Assembly: GCF_009870125.1 (NCBI RefSeq)
Contig: NC_046683.1
Coordinates: 9,486,001 to 9,550,000, forward strand
Reading direction: 5' to 3'
DNA from: Drosophila pseudoobscura
Taxonomy: Eukaryota; Arthropoda; Insecta; Diptera; Drosophilidae
Length of the DNA stretch: 64,000 nucleotides
Part shown: in pieces, positions 1 to 9,939 of the stretch
Layout of the letters: every line of letters begins with the position of its first letter
How positions within the stretch are numbered: position 1 is the first letter of the stretch
Notes under the pieces: model-generated
The model's input: the letters and a program-made list of their open reading frames with translations, nothing else
What the model was told of the DNA's origin: nothing
Database searches by the model: none
Program-made: the position numbers and the translations under genes

Positions 1-127
1 AGGAAATGTGTCAGTTTCAAACAATGTTCACCTTTTTTTTTCCATATAAGCCCCCATGGAAGCGCCAGTGTGAAAAACCTCAGTAATCCACTTTTTAGCA
101 TGCCTTTTTTAAAAATTTGAGATTTTT

Positions 128-286
128 ATGGCAAACAATCAGGATTTCGATGCTGATCACGAATTAGTATTTGATGCGGTCTGGGACATAACTCCCAGTG
201 GCATTTCTACAAGGTTTCTACATTGGTGCATTGGACAAGAGGGTGAGTCCATAACGCGTCTTCAAATATACTGGAAAATACTATGA
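128..286 (+). CDS. small ORF of 52 codons, possible exon or chance
   Basis: An ATG at 128 opens a frame that runs to TGA at 284-286. The first 38 or so residues have a non-repetitive, protein-like composition (start MANNQDFDADHELVFD). A good donor-like AGG|GTGAGT lies at about 242, so this could be a first exon whose true end is there. No family was recognised, and no promoter or poly(A) signal was identified. It may equally be a chance frame in a decayed repeat. Confidence 0.15.
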   Translation: MANNQDFDADHELVFDAVWDITPSGISTRFLHWCIGQEGESITRLQIYWKIL

Positions 287-349
287 AAAGCATACAATTT
301 GCAAGGTGTGTGAGCTTAACATGGTGACAAGAAAATCAGAAAATCCGAT

Positions 350-1065
350 AAGATATACGGTCTGACTCTCAGAATAATACCAAAATATACCGTCTTATTT
401 AAAAAATATACCGTAAGTGAACTGACGAATTCAAGTTCTTATATACGTTTTTGATATTCCGTCGAATATTTCTGGCTAGATAGATCTCTCAGTCCTGCCC
501 ACATCATTTTATCCGATTGATTAATCAATTTTCTACTTGACTGGTTTATTTTAAATACTTGCTTTTATTGTATTTTGACAAAAACAAGGGTTAAGCAAAA
601 AAGTTCAACAAACAAACAGTCGCAGTGGTGCTGCTATTTGAAGACTTGTTGCTTGTCAACCGGACTATGGGCATTCGTAAACTTTATTTTATTGAATTAA
701 TATAAAATTCAACTCATGTGAGGTGAAATCAACCAAATTTTTCCAATATACCTTTTCGATTTTGTCTTCAACCTATGTTGTCGTTGCAATTTTCCTTGGA
801 TGTTTTTGCTTGTTATCCATACCCTTTTTCATAGTCCATTCAAAATGACGACTCATATTTTCGTTGCAGGAGTGACCGTCTGATCCTCAGAAATACCGAT
901 GGATGAAATTTTGAATAGAAATATACTGTCTAATTTTCCAAATATACTGAAGAATTATTCCTTAACTTTGATATTTGGTCGAATATTAGTAGCTAATAAG
1001 ATCCTCAGCGCTAAACATAAAATGTTAACCGATTTATGAATAAATTTTCTACAAGGACTTCCTTA
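350..1065. repeat. divergent direct repeat, about 180 bp, two copies
   Basis: Blocks at about 355-540 and 887-1060 share the same order of motifs: TCTGA..CTCAGAA, AATATAC(C/T)G, a gap, GATATT(T/C)-GTCGAATATT, then GCTA..AGATC-TCTCAG or AGATCCTCAG, and a TTTTCTAC end. A shorter third trace (CTCAGAAATATACCG) lies near 1335. The copies have diverged with indels. This looks like an old duplicated repeat or transposon remnant; the family was not identified. The rest of 1-1400 shows no gene. Confidence 0.5.
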
Positions 1066-1426
1066 AAAGTCATTTTTCTTGACCTACCTAGTGAAAAATG
1101 TATTCGGATCCAGCGCCCCCCGAAACATATAGATTATTTTTTTAATACAATTGTTTAATCCTGAGAAATCTTCATTTTATTTCGCTTGAAAATAGCCCTT
1201 TTTAAATTTAACTATTTGATCCCGATAGTATCGATTTTTGAAATCAAGCAAATTCATTGCGATGGCGCCACCACCGATTGTTTCCTACCACTAGTGTATT
1301 TTAAATCTATTGTGACCGAGGATTTTTCGATGTCCCTCAGAAATATACCGACGAAGTAGTAACGTGTTTTCCTTAAGTTGCCAAAATAATTTCTTGTAAT
1401 TCTTAGAAATTGACACTGCCACTACA

Positions 1427-1913
1427 TTAGTTTAGCATTTTCTTAAGGTAATCGACTAGTTTGCTGAACAGAGCTTTGGCAGATGTTTTTGCAAGTTCCT
1501 TAGCCTGATCCTTGACTTCATCGGGTACACTATCTGCCGCCGCACTAATGCATGACCAAAATCCCCCCTGAGCAGGCAAACCCTCCACCGTCCTGTTTTC
1601 ATCTTCAAATTTCTTGACTTCCCGATCTAAATCGTCGTCCACCTGATGTTCATCTGCTGCGCAATGAACACATTCCTTGTACAGCGCAATAGCCGTTTGG
1701 ATATTCGCCAGCAGCTGGGCATCATCCGCAGGTTCTGCATTCCTCAGGAGCTGGTTCAGGCGGGCACGATCATCGTCTATCGGACCAGCACTGATGGTGC
1801 CTGCGAGGCACACTAGAAGAGCCAAAACGCAGCTGAAAGGAATGGTGGCCAAGTATTAGACCTTATCACGTATTTATATGAGGTGCCTACCTTAGGTGGA
1901 TTAAACGGGACAT
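1427..1913 (-). CDS. Turandot-family secreted stress protein (two exons)
   Basis: Coding exon 1 is 1891-1913 and exon 2 is 1427-1832, giving 142 residues plus a stop. The 58-base intron (1833-1890) has donor GTAGGC, a CTAAT branch site and acceptor CCTTTCAG. The continuous open frame into exon 2 has no ATG, only TTG after a stop, so the intron is needed to supply the start, which sits in a good context (GTCAAAAATG). The spliced N-terminus MSRLIHLSCVLALLV is a signal peptide, with likely cleavage after TISA near residue 23. Near residue 93 is VEGLPAQGGFW, close to the VDGTPAQGGFW hallmark of TotM/TotF-type Turandot proteins; TotM also begins with a similar IYLSC stretch. Known Turandots are haemolymph proteins of about 130-145 residues made after heat, infection or septic stress. 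The exact paralogue is unknown. Confidence 0.85.
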
Positions 1914-1945
1914 TTTTGACTTTGCTTCCTCGTGGAGACTTGGAG

Positions 1946-1986
1946 TAAACTGATATTTGAGGCCGCACTAGTAGCTCTTTTAAAGG
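1946..1986 (-). promoter_or_regulatory. Turandot core promoter: TATA-like box and initiator
   Basis: On the minus strand a TTTAAAAG box (plus 1977-1984) is followed about 30 bases later by ATATCAGTTT, an exact TCAGTT initiator (plus 1948-1953, start near 1951). This leaves a 5' leader of roughly 38 bases before the ATG at 1913. Spacing fits a focused Drosophila promoter. Confidence 0.6.
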
Positions 1987-2016
1987 CAGCCTCCCATCAT
2001 GCGATGAAGCTCAATT

Positions 2017-2026
2017 TTCCTCGGAA
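2017..2026. promoter_or_regulatory. candidate STAT92E site (TTCN4GAA)
   Basis: TTCCTCGGAA, a palindromic TTCN4GAA-type match, lies about 70 bases upstream of the inferred Turandot start site. JAK-STAT signalling is established as an inducer of Turandot genes, so the position is sensible. A single 10-base match can occur by chance. Confidence 0.3.
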
Positions 2027-2289
2027 TTGATAACAATATAAAAATATTCAATTGATGAGCCTGAATTCCGATGAAGTTCGACGCGAGGGTCACTTGCAGG
2101 TTCATTTGCACAGAAGATTTGTATTTTCTATCGCATTCACGAGGAACTTTGCCAGCGGCTTATCTCGTTCCAGATGTTGCCTCAAGGGTACTGTGCCGCT
2201 GTGGATCCACTCCCCCCAAACCATGTGATAACTCTCTCACTGCTCTCCCCTCTCTTAGCCAACTGGTCCTGGGGCTGGAAGACCGAACA

Positions 2290-2640
2290 TACCACCTAAT
2301 CGCCTTGGGAAATACTCATTACCTCCGATGAAGATGCCAGTATCTCCTGGCTGATTTCCATTGGAGCACTGATTGCCAGTGGCCGACCGCATTAGCCGCA
2401 AGTGGGTGCACCAGCAGTCTCATCTTCGTCCTGGCCTTCGTAATTCATATGGGAGCCACAGAGGTGTGGATCCTATACCTGTCCCGACTGATTCAGGAAC
2501 TCGGCGTGGGGCTCATATGTGGATGAGATTTCCACGGATAATGTTTGTGGAGCTAATAAAATGTTATCTCAAATGATCTCGATGAGTGGGGTAATCGAAG
2601 GGAGGTATGCCACAGGCCTTAAAGTGGCATTCCTACAAGA
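2290..2640 (+). pseudogene. decayed MFS sugar (trehalose-type) transporter
   Basis: Three plus-strand frames each hold consecutive parts of one sugar-transporter protein. Frame one (from about 2318) reads ITSDEDAS-ISWLISIGALI, like the DEASWI..LIALGAI segment before TM2. A shift near 2375 gives VADRISRKW, the family's ADRxGRK loop. A second shift near 2401 gives SSLIFVLAFV followed by EVWILYLSRLIQELGVGLI, matching the usual EVWMLYLSRLIQGFGVGLI stretch. After a TGA at 2524-2526 comes EISTDNVCGA, the conserved EISTDNVRGA motif. Frameshifts, stops and missing ends show it is non-functional. The region upstream from 2071 may be more eroded N-terminal sequence but could not be matched. Resembles insect Tret1-like transporters (SP family). 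Confidence 0.75.
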
Positions 2641-2730
2641 TTTTTACAAGCCGATATTAAGCCGTGACTAACATGGCACAAAATGTGCTGTTAGCGCAAA
2701 CTGCAAAGCTATTATTTAAAACTTAATCAA

Positions 2731-2800
2731 AAGTATCGATGCCCGGCATTTGGCAGATGGCGCTACTGTTCACACAGCTGGGCGCATTTTTTAGCACATT
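2731..2800 (+). promoter_or_regulatory. housekeeping-type promoter of the Tlk unit
   Basis: Within 45 bases lie TATCGAT (DRE-like, about 2733), GGCAGATGGCGCTA (CTCF-like, 2752-2765), a TGTTCACAC match to the fly Motif 1 core, and the E-box CAGCTG. There is no TATA box. DRE and Motif 1 mark broad, constitutive Drosophila promoters, which fits a cell-cycle kinase gene. Start site placed loosely at 2780-2840. Confidence 0.5.
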
Positions 2801-3169
2801 TTGTTCGCGCGTGTGTGCTTTAGTGTTAGTGTGGTGTGTGTGTGTTAGCTTCTGGCTAAATAAATTCATTTTTTTTACTGTGACACAAAATAAAACCAAA
2901 AACGTTTACGCGAATAACTATTATAGAGTGGTATTACCGACTAAGCGGCTAATCTCGTTGGCCCCCATCTCGTACGAACCGCCGCGCCCCTAGCCAGTCC
3001 CAGTGCGTGCCCTCCCGACCCAGCGCAGCGGCAATTCGGCTGCCCGACGCAAAAGTTGCAAAAGCAAAGGCAAAAGCAAAGGAAAACTTAACCTCGCAAA
3101 AAAAGAAAACTCAAGCGAAGGAAAGACACCGAAACGAAAAGGCAGAAAAAGCACAAAACGCAAACAGCA
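2800..3169 (+). other. Tlk: candidate non-coding 5'UTR exon 1 of Tlk
   Basis: The sequence after the promoter is typical Drosophila 5' leader: GTGTGTGTTAG runs, then GCAAAAGCAAAGG repeats, ending AACAGCA|GTGAGTGT at 3169/3170. No ATG frame of substance is present (the open frames there need non-ATG starts). The 5' end is uncertain, and the link to the exon near 4952-5266 is inferred from order and strand. Confidence 0.45.
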
Positions 3170-4951
3170 GTGAGTGTCGGCAAAAGTGCGAGCGAGAGAG
3201 GGGATATACACACATGTAGTATATTTAAGTTGTGCGCTCTACTGTGCGTGTGTGTGGGTTTTCTTTTACTGTTTCTGTTGTTAATTCCCCCCCGCACCAA
3301 TCCACTCCATCCAAGAGCCATTGTTGTAGTACTTAAAACGTTGATGCGCCGCTGCCTCCCCTCACCCGCTCACAACGGCGCTGATGGAACGCGGCTCTGC
3401 TCCCTGTCCCCTCCCCGCTCAATCCTCGTGCCATCATAAAGCCCTACAAATGGACTGAAATTAACAACAACAACAAAAGAAATCCAAAATTGTGAACAAA
3501 TGGAAAAGCAAACAGCAAAATGAATATTTTCTAAGAAATATTTTTGAATAAATGCAAAATCAACAAACATTTTTTGGGGAAAAGCAAACGCAAACGCATT
3601 TGGGGAAAAAAATAGGACCAACAACAATCGCAAAAGCAATGCAAATTGGACAAAAAAAAAACTGCCGCTAAGCAATACATATTTGTAACAAAAAATACAG
3701 TAGAAAAAGCAATACAAATTTTTAAAATAATCAGCTGCAAAAAGCAATAAAAATGTGAGAATACAAAAAAAAAAAACAGCCGCAAAAGCAGTAAAAATAA
3801 GGGAATAACCAGCTCAAAAGGAAAAATATGAGAAAAAAGCAAACGCAAAAGCAAAACTAGGGGAATAAAAAGCAGTCGCAACAACAAATTGGAAACAGCA
3901 CAAAGTAAACCCAGAAAGTAAGAAGAAGAAAAAAATACCGGTGCAAAAAGCAATCCACAAATGGTACGTATGTACATATGTACCAGCATGTGTGTGTGTG
4001 TGTGTGTGTGTACGATCCACATAAGGGTGTGTTTGTATGTGTTCGTGTGTGTTCCCGATTATGCGAGTGTTGCGTTGGACATCATCTGCCCGCCCAGGGT
4101 GTATTCGTATGGGGTGAGGTGTTCCGCACCTCTGCATGGCCTATATGGCTGGTTTTTTTTTTCGAATATGAATATTTTCTACATTGAAATCCAGTGGGAA
4201 AGATAATCTTCGAAAATGTCATGAGAACGTACGAGCGCACTCCGTGGAAGCGTCACCTTAAATTATTGCACTTTGTACCCGGCTGCGTGCCTGTGTGTCT
4301 GTGTGTGTGTGAAGAGGCTGCTGCTGGCGTTGCTGACTGCCGCCTAGAGGCGTGGCCGCCGATTGTGGGTCTAGTTTTGGTTCGGTTCGCATATCTTTTT
4401 TTTTTTTTTTTGCACTTTTCTTTTGAGTTGGCCATTCGTCCGCGTCCATTGCGAATGTAGCCGATCACAAAAGCGTCATTCGTGGTCTGAAGAGGGCAGT
4501 AGAAGAAGCAGACCAAGCAGAGAGTGATAGGTGATGAAGAAGAAGACGGCGTAAAGGGGGTGGGAGCGAAGCTTGGGCACAACATTTAACCCTAGAGTGG
4601 AACCCAATATTTTTTGTTGGCCTTCGAACCATTTGATGCCCTTTAAAGATACAACATAGATTGTGTGTGTTTTCATTACCAATTATTTATTTATAGACAA
4701 CAGATTATCGACCTTTGGTTGGAATAATCGGGAACATTAAAAATGTATTAAATGACTCGTCAATCTAAAAAAAATGTCTAAAAATATACGTATTTTATTA
4801 ATCAAAGAAGTTCTTGATAAGACTGAAGATAAGACAGGGATAGACGGGATAGTGCGTACCATAAAAGTATTGTCTGTAGTCCATTCCATTATATTGTATA
4901 TTGTTTTATATCCAACTTTCGTTTTTAAAAGTACTTTAACTTTTTTTCCAG
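3170..4951 (+). other. Tlk: intron 1 of the Tlk unit (inferred)
   Basis: No coding exon found. From 3460 to 3960 the strand is a degenerate array of GCAAAAGCAAT-type units. A (TG)n lies near 3990-4010, followed by scattered TG and T runs. AATG|GTACGT near 3961 could be a donor directly after an ATG, but it has no other support. Confidence 0.4.
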
Positions 4952-5071
4952 ATGAATTTGAATTTTTTTGGTCTGGCTCTGACAAAACTTGTGGCATTTT
5001 TTGCCAACAAATGCAATCACTATGAAAGCCATCAACAAAATGTTAATTATGTTAACGTTAAAGCATATTAA
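4952..5071 (+). other. upstream ORF, 39 codons, in the Tlk leader
   Basis: If the exon begins after the AG at 4951, its first bases are ATGAATTTG, opening a 39-residue frame that ends with TAA at 5069-5071, 123 bases before the Tlk ATG. It would be a translated upstream ORF able to dampen Tlk translation. It disappears if transcription starts downstream instead. Confidence 0.3.
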
Positions 5072-5266
5072 ACACTAGTTAATAGACCAGAAAACACCTC
5101 CCCGATGGGAGAAAAAGACTCTAAGAATTGAAATCAATAAAAAAAATAAAACGAAATCCGTATCCGAAACCGAATCAGAAATAATAATCATACAATGGAA
5201 CACTTTCAAACGTCGCTGAATCCAAGGAAACAGGAGCTGCTCGAGGCGCGCTTTATTGGTATTCGG
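4952..5266 (+). CDS. Tlk: Tousled-like kinase, N-terminal coding exon (CDS 5195-5266)
   Basis: The acceptor CTTTAACTTTTTTTCCAG ends at 4951. Coding starts at ATG 5195 (context ATACAATGG) and runs 24 codons to CGG|GTGAGT at 5266/5267, phase 0. The peptide contains NPRKQELLEARF, which matches the conserved start of animal TLK1/TLK2 (human TLK2 has DPRRQELLEARF directly after its first residues). TLKs are nuclear serine/threonine kinases that phosphorylate the histone chaperone Asf1 during S phase and act in chromatin assembly. The open frame continues past the donor to 5743, but that tail is intronic and ends in GA repeat. All later Tlk exons, including coiled coils and kinase domain, lie outside the window. 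The 5' edge at 4952 is less certain than the donor; a promoter inside 5040-5190 is the alternative. Confidence 0.8.
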
Positions 5267-6189
5267 GTGAGTGCGAATGGTTCTCTATATTGGAATTATA
5301 ATGATAATGATATACCTGAAAGGAAAATAGTCATTCCGAATCCCGAAGGTAGCGACGGGTGGCTGTTTGTGGCCGGTCGCTTATGGGGAATTTGTACAGC
5401 AGTTTGGATTTTCAAGCAGTTAAAGATATACTATTTATGGGGATCGAAAATACCTGCCCCATGCCGTGCCCTAGCCCTTTGCTGGGTACAACAGGGTATA
5501 AGGAAACACACAGGGTACTCCTGCGGCCCTGTAACCCATCGATGGGTTAATGGCAAACGGTTATTGCACTTTGAAACTGTAGTCAGTGGCAGTGCCAGTG
5601 GCAGAGGCAGACAACGGTCCGAACAAAAGGCAACTTTAAACATTTCTTGGGGAAGATGCAACATGCAGATGATGTTGCACTTGCAGATGCTTTTCCCCAT
5701 AAATAGACAAAGAAAGAGAGAGAGAGAGAGGGGAAAGATGTAAGCGAAAATAAATTAGCGTATAAAAGAAAAGAAATGTAAAAGAGAGAGAAGGGAATAC
5801 AAAAGAAAAGAAAAACATAAATGCAGTGAAAAGAGAGAGAGAGATAGAGTGAGAGAGAGGGGATTATGGTACATATGCAAAAGAAAAGCTAGCTGGATGG
5901 CCAATGGAGCTGCCAAAGCAGAAAGCCTCAATCAAGCCAGGATCCGGGTTCCTTAAAATCTTGGTAGAGGCCTGCCAAGAGGGCATTTCTAGTCAATAGG
6001 ATGTTTAGGAGGACATCTTCAGCACTCTCTCACAGTCTCTCTCTCGTTCTCCGTTTAATAATCTCTATCAGGCGGACAATGCAATTCTCCGTTGTGTATC
6101 CCCTTGATAAATCGTGGAGGGGCTGGGGGGTATATACCCCTCTCTGTCGCTCTTCTTCCAGCACCTCTTTGGAGGTACTTAACCTCTAG

Positions 6190-6220
<31 letters not shown>

Positions 6221-6639
6221 ACAACTGCCTTTTGGTGTTGTTTTTGTTGTCAACATCTCGTCTCGTTTTGTGGGTTGAGACATGTGGCAAAATCCCAGCC
6301 CACACACACACACACACACACCAAATATATTCAATACATAAATGGCAAAAGACAGAGAGAGATAGAGAGAGAGAGTACATAAAGAAGAGGCCTACATATA
6401 GAGATTTTGCTGTACAATCAACACCCAATACCCCTACCCCTACCCCAACCACCCACTGACTGGCCAACCCATACAAGCCCTGCCTCCCCCCGTCTCCCCT
6501 TGGCCTGAACCTTTCAAAAAATATAAACAAATACATTTCCAAAAACATCTAATAATCTGGCAACGTCATCATTCATTAAGCAGGCCTCACTGTGAGGCTC
6601 ACCCGACCCTCTCGGGCACTGCTGGCAAAAGTCACGCTG

Positions 6640-6830
6640 CGATGCGCTGTTAATGCGCTTAACATAGAATCCGCTCAGCTTTTGCAGTTAACAGTCGTGC
6701 TCTGCTGTTAACCAGTTAACAGCTGAAAGCTACTGCTCAGCTCTGCTTCCTGCTCTTTAACAGTCTTGCGCTCTCCTGTTAATGTTAGGCCATTCTCACC
6801 TGCTGTTATTGACTGGCTGTCTGTTAGATG
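6640..6830. promoter_or_regulatory. cluster of CTGTTAA / TTAACAG motifs
   Basis: About eight copies of CTGTTA or its complement fall in 190 bases, including the near-palindrome CTGTTAACCAGTTAACAG at 6705-6722. More occur at 7455-7500 and 12690-12755. The core AACCAGTT resembles Grainyhead half-sites (AACNNGTT) and GTTAAC resembles an HNF1 half-site. Which factor binds, if any, is unknown. Clustering suggests an enhancer. Confidence 0.35.
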
Positions 6831-8329
6831 TTGGCGCTGTCGGTCGCTTGCTGATGATTTCTGGGCGCCGGATACAAGCGTTTAAAAATTGTTTCACTCA
6901 ATTTGCAAATTAACGCAAATTTTTTGGAGCAAATACTGCTGATGCGGGGCAGAAGCGATATCGGTGCGCCCGTCGTTGTTGCCAATCTCGATGCTAATTC
7001 GAGACAGAGCCACCGCCGGCGTCAGTCGTCCGTCAAATATGATGTATGTGCACATAACCTAACATTTAATTGGCCTGACGCCGCACCCGCCGCCGCCGCC
7101 GCCCCCGCCAACCCATTTCAGAGGTAACGTAACAGCAGCAGCAGCTGGCGCTTCCGCATGTTATTAACAGTGACGTTGTAGCCGGCTAAATGCGGAACAA
7201 CAGCAACAGAAGTCATGTCATGCACGTGTGGATGGTCTGCTCTCTCTCTCTCTCTCGCAGTCTCTCTTGAAAACTGCTTGCTCTGAGTACTGCTTGCCCT
7301 CTCTCATCTGCTTGTCCTTTTCGGGAGGAGACTGGCAAAACTGCTTGTTCCACTATCAGTTTTGGCATTACGGCTCTGCTTGCTTGTTCCTCCATCAGTT
7401 TTTCGATTACAACTCTCTCTCTCTCCCACTCTCTCTCTTAGGTAATTGTTCTCTCTTAACGGTTAGCTCTCTCACACTCTCTGGCACTGTTAATGTAGTC
7501 GTAGGTCGCGTCACGGCCTGTCTCTTTGCGTTGCTCTGCTTGTTTACACGCGTGTCCAAAATTTCCCGGCCTGCCAATTCGCCACAAAAATCTCATTTAT
7601 TATTTATACGATTAATTTGCGCGAGAACTGTGTGTGAACCCTCTACCCAGTGACAATTTTCCAGTGTTGCGAAAGTAATAATTATTTTCGAAAAAATTAC
7701 TATAATTGGGAGTGACGGTTTTTGTTTTTTGTTTTTGTTTCTGTTTTTTGTTGTATTGTCCTTCAGCTCTCTTTTGCATTGTGTTTGGCTCTCTTTCGGT
7801 CTCTCTCTTTGTGTCTACCTATCGTGTCTCTCCTTCTGGCTTGTTATGCCGGCTTCTTTGGCCTCTGTTTTGGCCTCTTGTTTCTCTGCTGTTCTGCCTT
7901 TCACGCCGATTAATCAGTTTATTTTGATTATACTTGCGACGGCTTGTTGTTGTGGCAAAAGAGACACATCTTTGGGTAAATCTCCATGTACAGTTAGAGC
8001 CACGGTTTCGATTAAAAACCCCCCCAAAAAGAAGGGAAAAACTTGAGAAGGAAACATTGAAACGTGCGAAAGGCGAGGCACGAGGCACGAGGCAGAGGCC
8101 AAGCCGCAAACGAAGCTGCGCCTCGAATCGGCGGCAGTTGTAAAACGTTCGTTGTTGGATTCGGCGGCCGGGCCTTCGTTGTCTCGTGTCCTGGTGCGTG
8201 ATTTTCCTTCCCAGTCCTCCCCCCTCCCCCATCACATCCTGCACACAATTTCCCCCCAGCCGCCGCAGCAGCAACAATGGTGGCACGCTGACGCTGCAGT
8301 CGACAGAAGAATTTTAAAGCAGAAGGCGC

Positions 8330-8930
8330 GACGAAGGCGCCTCCAAAAAGGAAGAGTGGAGGAGGAGACCAGAGAATAACGAGAGGGAAATGTTGAGAAG
8401 AAAAGGCAAAGGAAGAGAAGAGGAGGAAAAGAATTAGGGGAGGACGAAAAGAATAGGGAGAAAAGGTTGGAAGCAGAAAGAAAATTAATTTAAGAAGATG
8501 TAAAGAAGAGGACAAATGGGAATGAATAACCATTGAAGAAGGCCCACAAACGGCACAGTAGAAACAGTAGAAAAGGAACGAAAAGAAACGACACAGAAAA
8601 CTATTGAAGAAAAGGTACAGTCCAAGGGCGAAAGGTGCCCAAAATTACGAAACAGGAAGCAATGAATAGGCATCGAAGACGAAATACAGAAAGGAGAAGT
8701 AGCCTTAGGAGAACTACAACAAAAAGAACGAGCCAATTACCGAAAAAGAGGTAGAAGAATAGCGAAAAAGGACTCCTAACCTACAAAAAATTGAAGAAGA
8801 ATAGGATCCAAGTCAAAATCTATATAGAAAATGGAGGAAAAACCAAAATGTAGAAGAAGAAAAGGGAAGAAAAGAAGAGAAATGCGTTGAAGAAGAAGAA
8901 ACAGCGGATGAAGAGTGAGGATACCCATAA
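8330..8930 (+). repeat. purine-rich (GAA/GGA/AAG) tract
   Basis: For about 600 bases the plus strand is nearly all A and G, built from irregular GAAGAAGA, AGGAGG and AAAAGGAA runs. Open minus-strand frames here are low-complexity shadows. It leads straight into the 30-bp minisatellite. Confidence 0.7.
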
Positions 8931-9512
8931 CAGAAGAACAGTAGGAATAGGAATTTGAAGCAGAAGAACGTCTCGAAGAGGAATGAGCATTAGAAGAACG
9001 AATGGAATAGGAATGGGAAGCAGAAGAACGACTGGAATAGCCATGGGCAGCAGCAGTAGAACGACTGGAATAGGAGTTTGAATCAGAAGAACGTCTAGAA
9101 TAGGAATGAACACCAAAAGAACGAATGAAATATGAATGGAAAGCAGAAGAACGACTGGAATAGCCATGGTCAGCAGCAGTAGAACGACTTGAATAGGAAC
9201 TTTAATCAAAAGAACGACTGAAATAGGAATGGGAAGCAGAAGAACGTCTCGAAGAGGAATGAGCATTAGAAGAACGACTGGAATAGGAATGGAAAGCAGA
9301 AGAACGACTGGAATAGCCATGGTCAGCAGCAGTAGAACGACTGGAATTGGAATTTGAATCAGAAGAATGACTGGAATAGGAAAGGGAAGCAGAAGAACCT
9401 TTGGAATAGGAATGGTGAGAAGAAGAAAAGCTGGAATACGACTTTGAAGAGGAGAAAGAACGACTGAAATAGTAATTTGAAGCAGAAGAACGCCTGGAAT
9501 AGCAATGGGAAG
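8930..9512 (+). repeat. about 30-bp minisatellite, GAAGCAGAAGAACGACTGGAA type
   Basis: About 19 units of roughly 30 bases share AGAAGAACGACTGGAATAGGAAT. A higher-order pattern appears: units with CCATGG(T/G)CAGCAGCAGTAG recur near 9042, 9168 and 9318. Lack of stops on the minus strand creates overlapping open frames of 326, 277 and 144 codons, rich in IPIPVVLLL or SYSSRSS. They are repeat artefacts, not genes. Confidence 0.85.
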
Positions 9513-9939
9513 TGGAAGCAGCAGAGCACAGCAAACCAAGAAGGGCAAACGAATGGAAAAGAAACAAGAAGCAGGAAAGGAAAAATAATAGGAACAAACG
9601 AAAAGCACACAATGGAATGGAAAGCGCCATGAAAAGGAAAAGCCAAAGACGAAGACTGAAACACGAAGAAGTGCAAAAACAAAAACAAAAACAAAACACG
9701 AATTGCCACTGCACTTCCCCCTCCCTCCCACCCCACCCCCCTTTCTGTTGTTGTTGTTGTGGTTGTTGTAGTTTTTCCTCCGTTGATTTCCACGCTTCAA
9801 TGGACGTTATTTTTTTTTTGTTTTCAGTTCGCAATCGTCGTCCGGCATCGTCGTGTTGCATATTCGCGGTGTTCCCATCATTATAGTTGTTGTTGTTGTT
9901 GCAAGTTGCAAGTTGCACTAGCGATTGTTGGGTGGAAGT

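Noticed and set aside
3007..3219. 70-codon K/A-rich frame
   Set aside because: Starts at GTG, is leader sequence made of GCAAAAG repeats and crosses a splice donor.
5267..5743. Continuation of the Tlk frame to 182 codons
   Set aside because: A strong CGG|GTGAGT donor ends the conserved part, and the remainder runs into GA repeat with no resemblance to TLK.
6942..7127. 61-codon frame starting MRGRSDIGAPVV
   Set aside because: Poor start context, alanine run from GCC repeat, weak GTAACG donor, no recognised motif.
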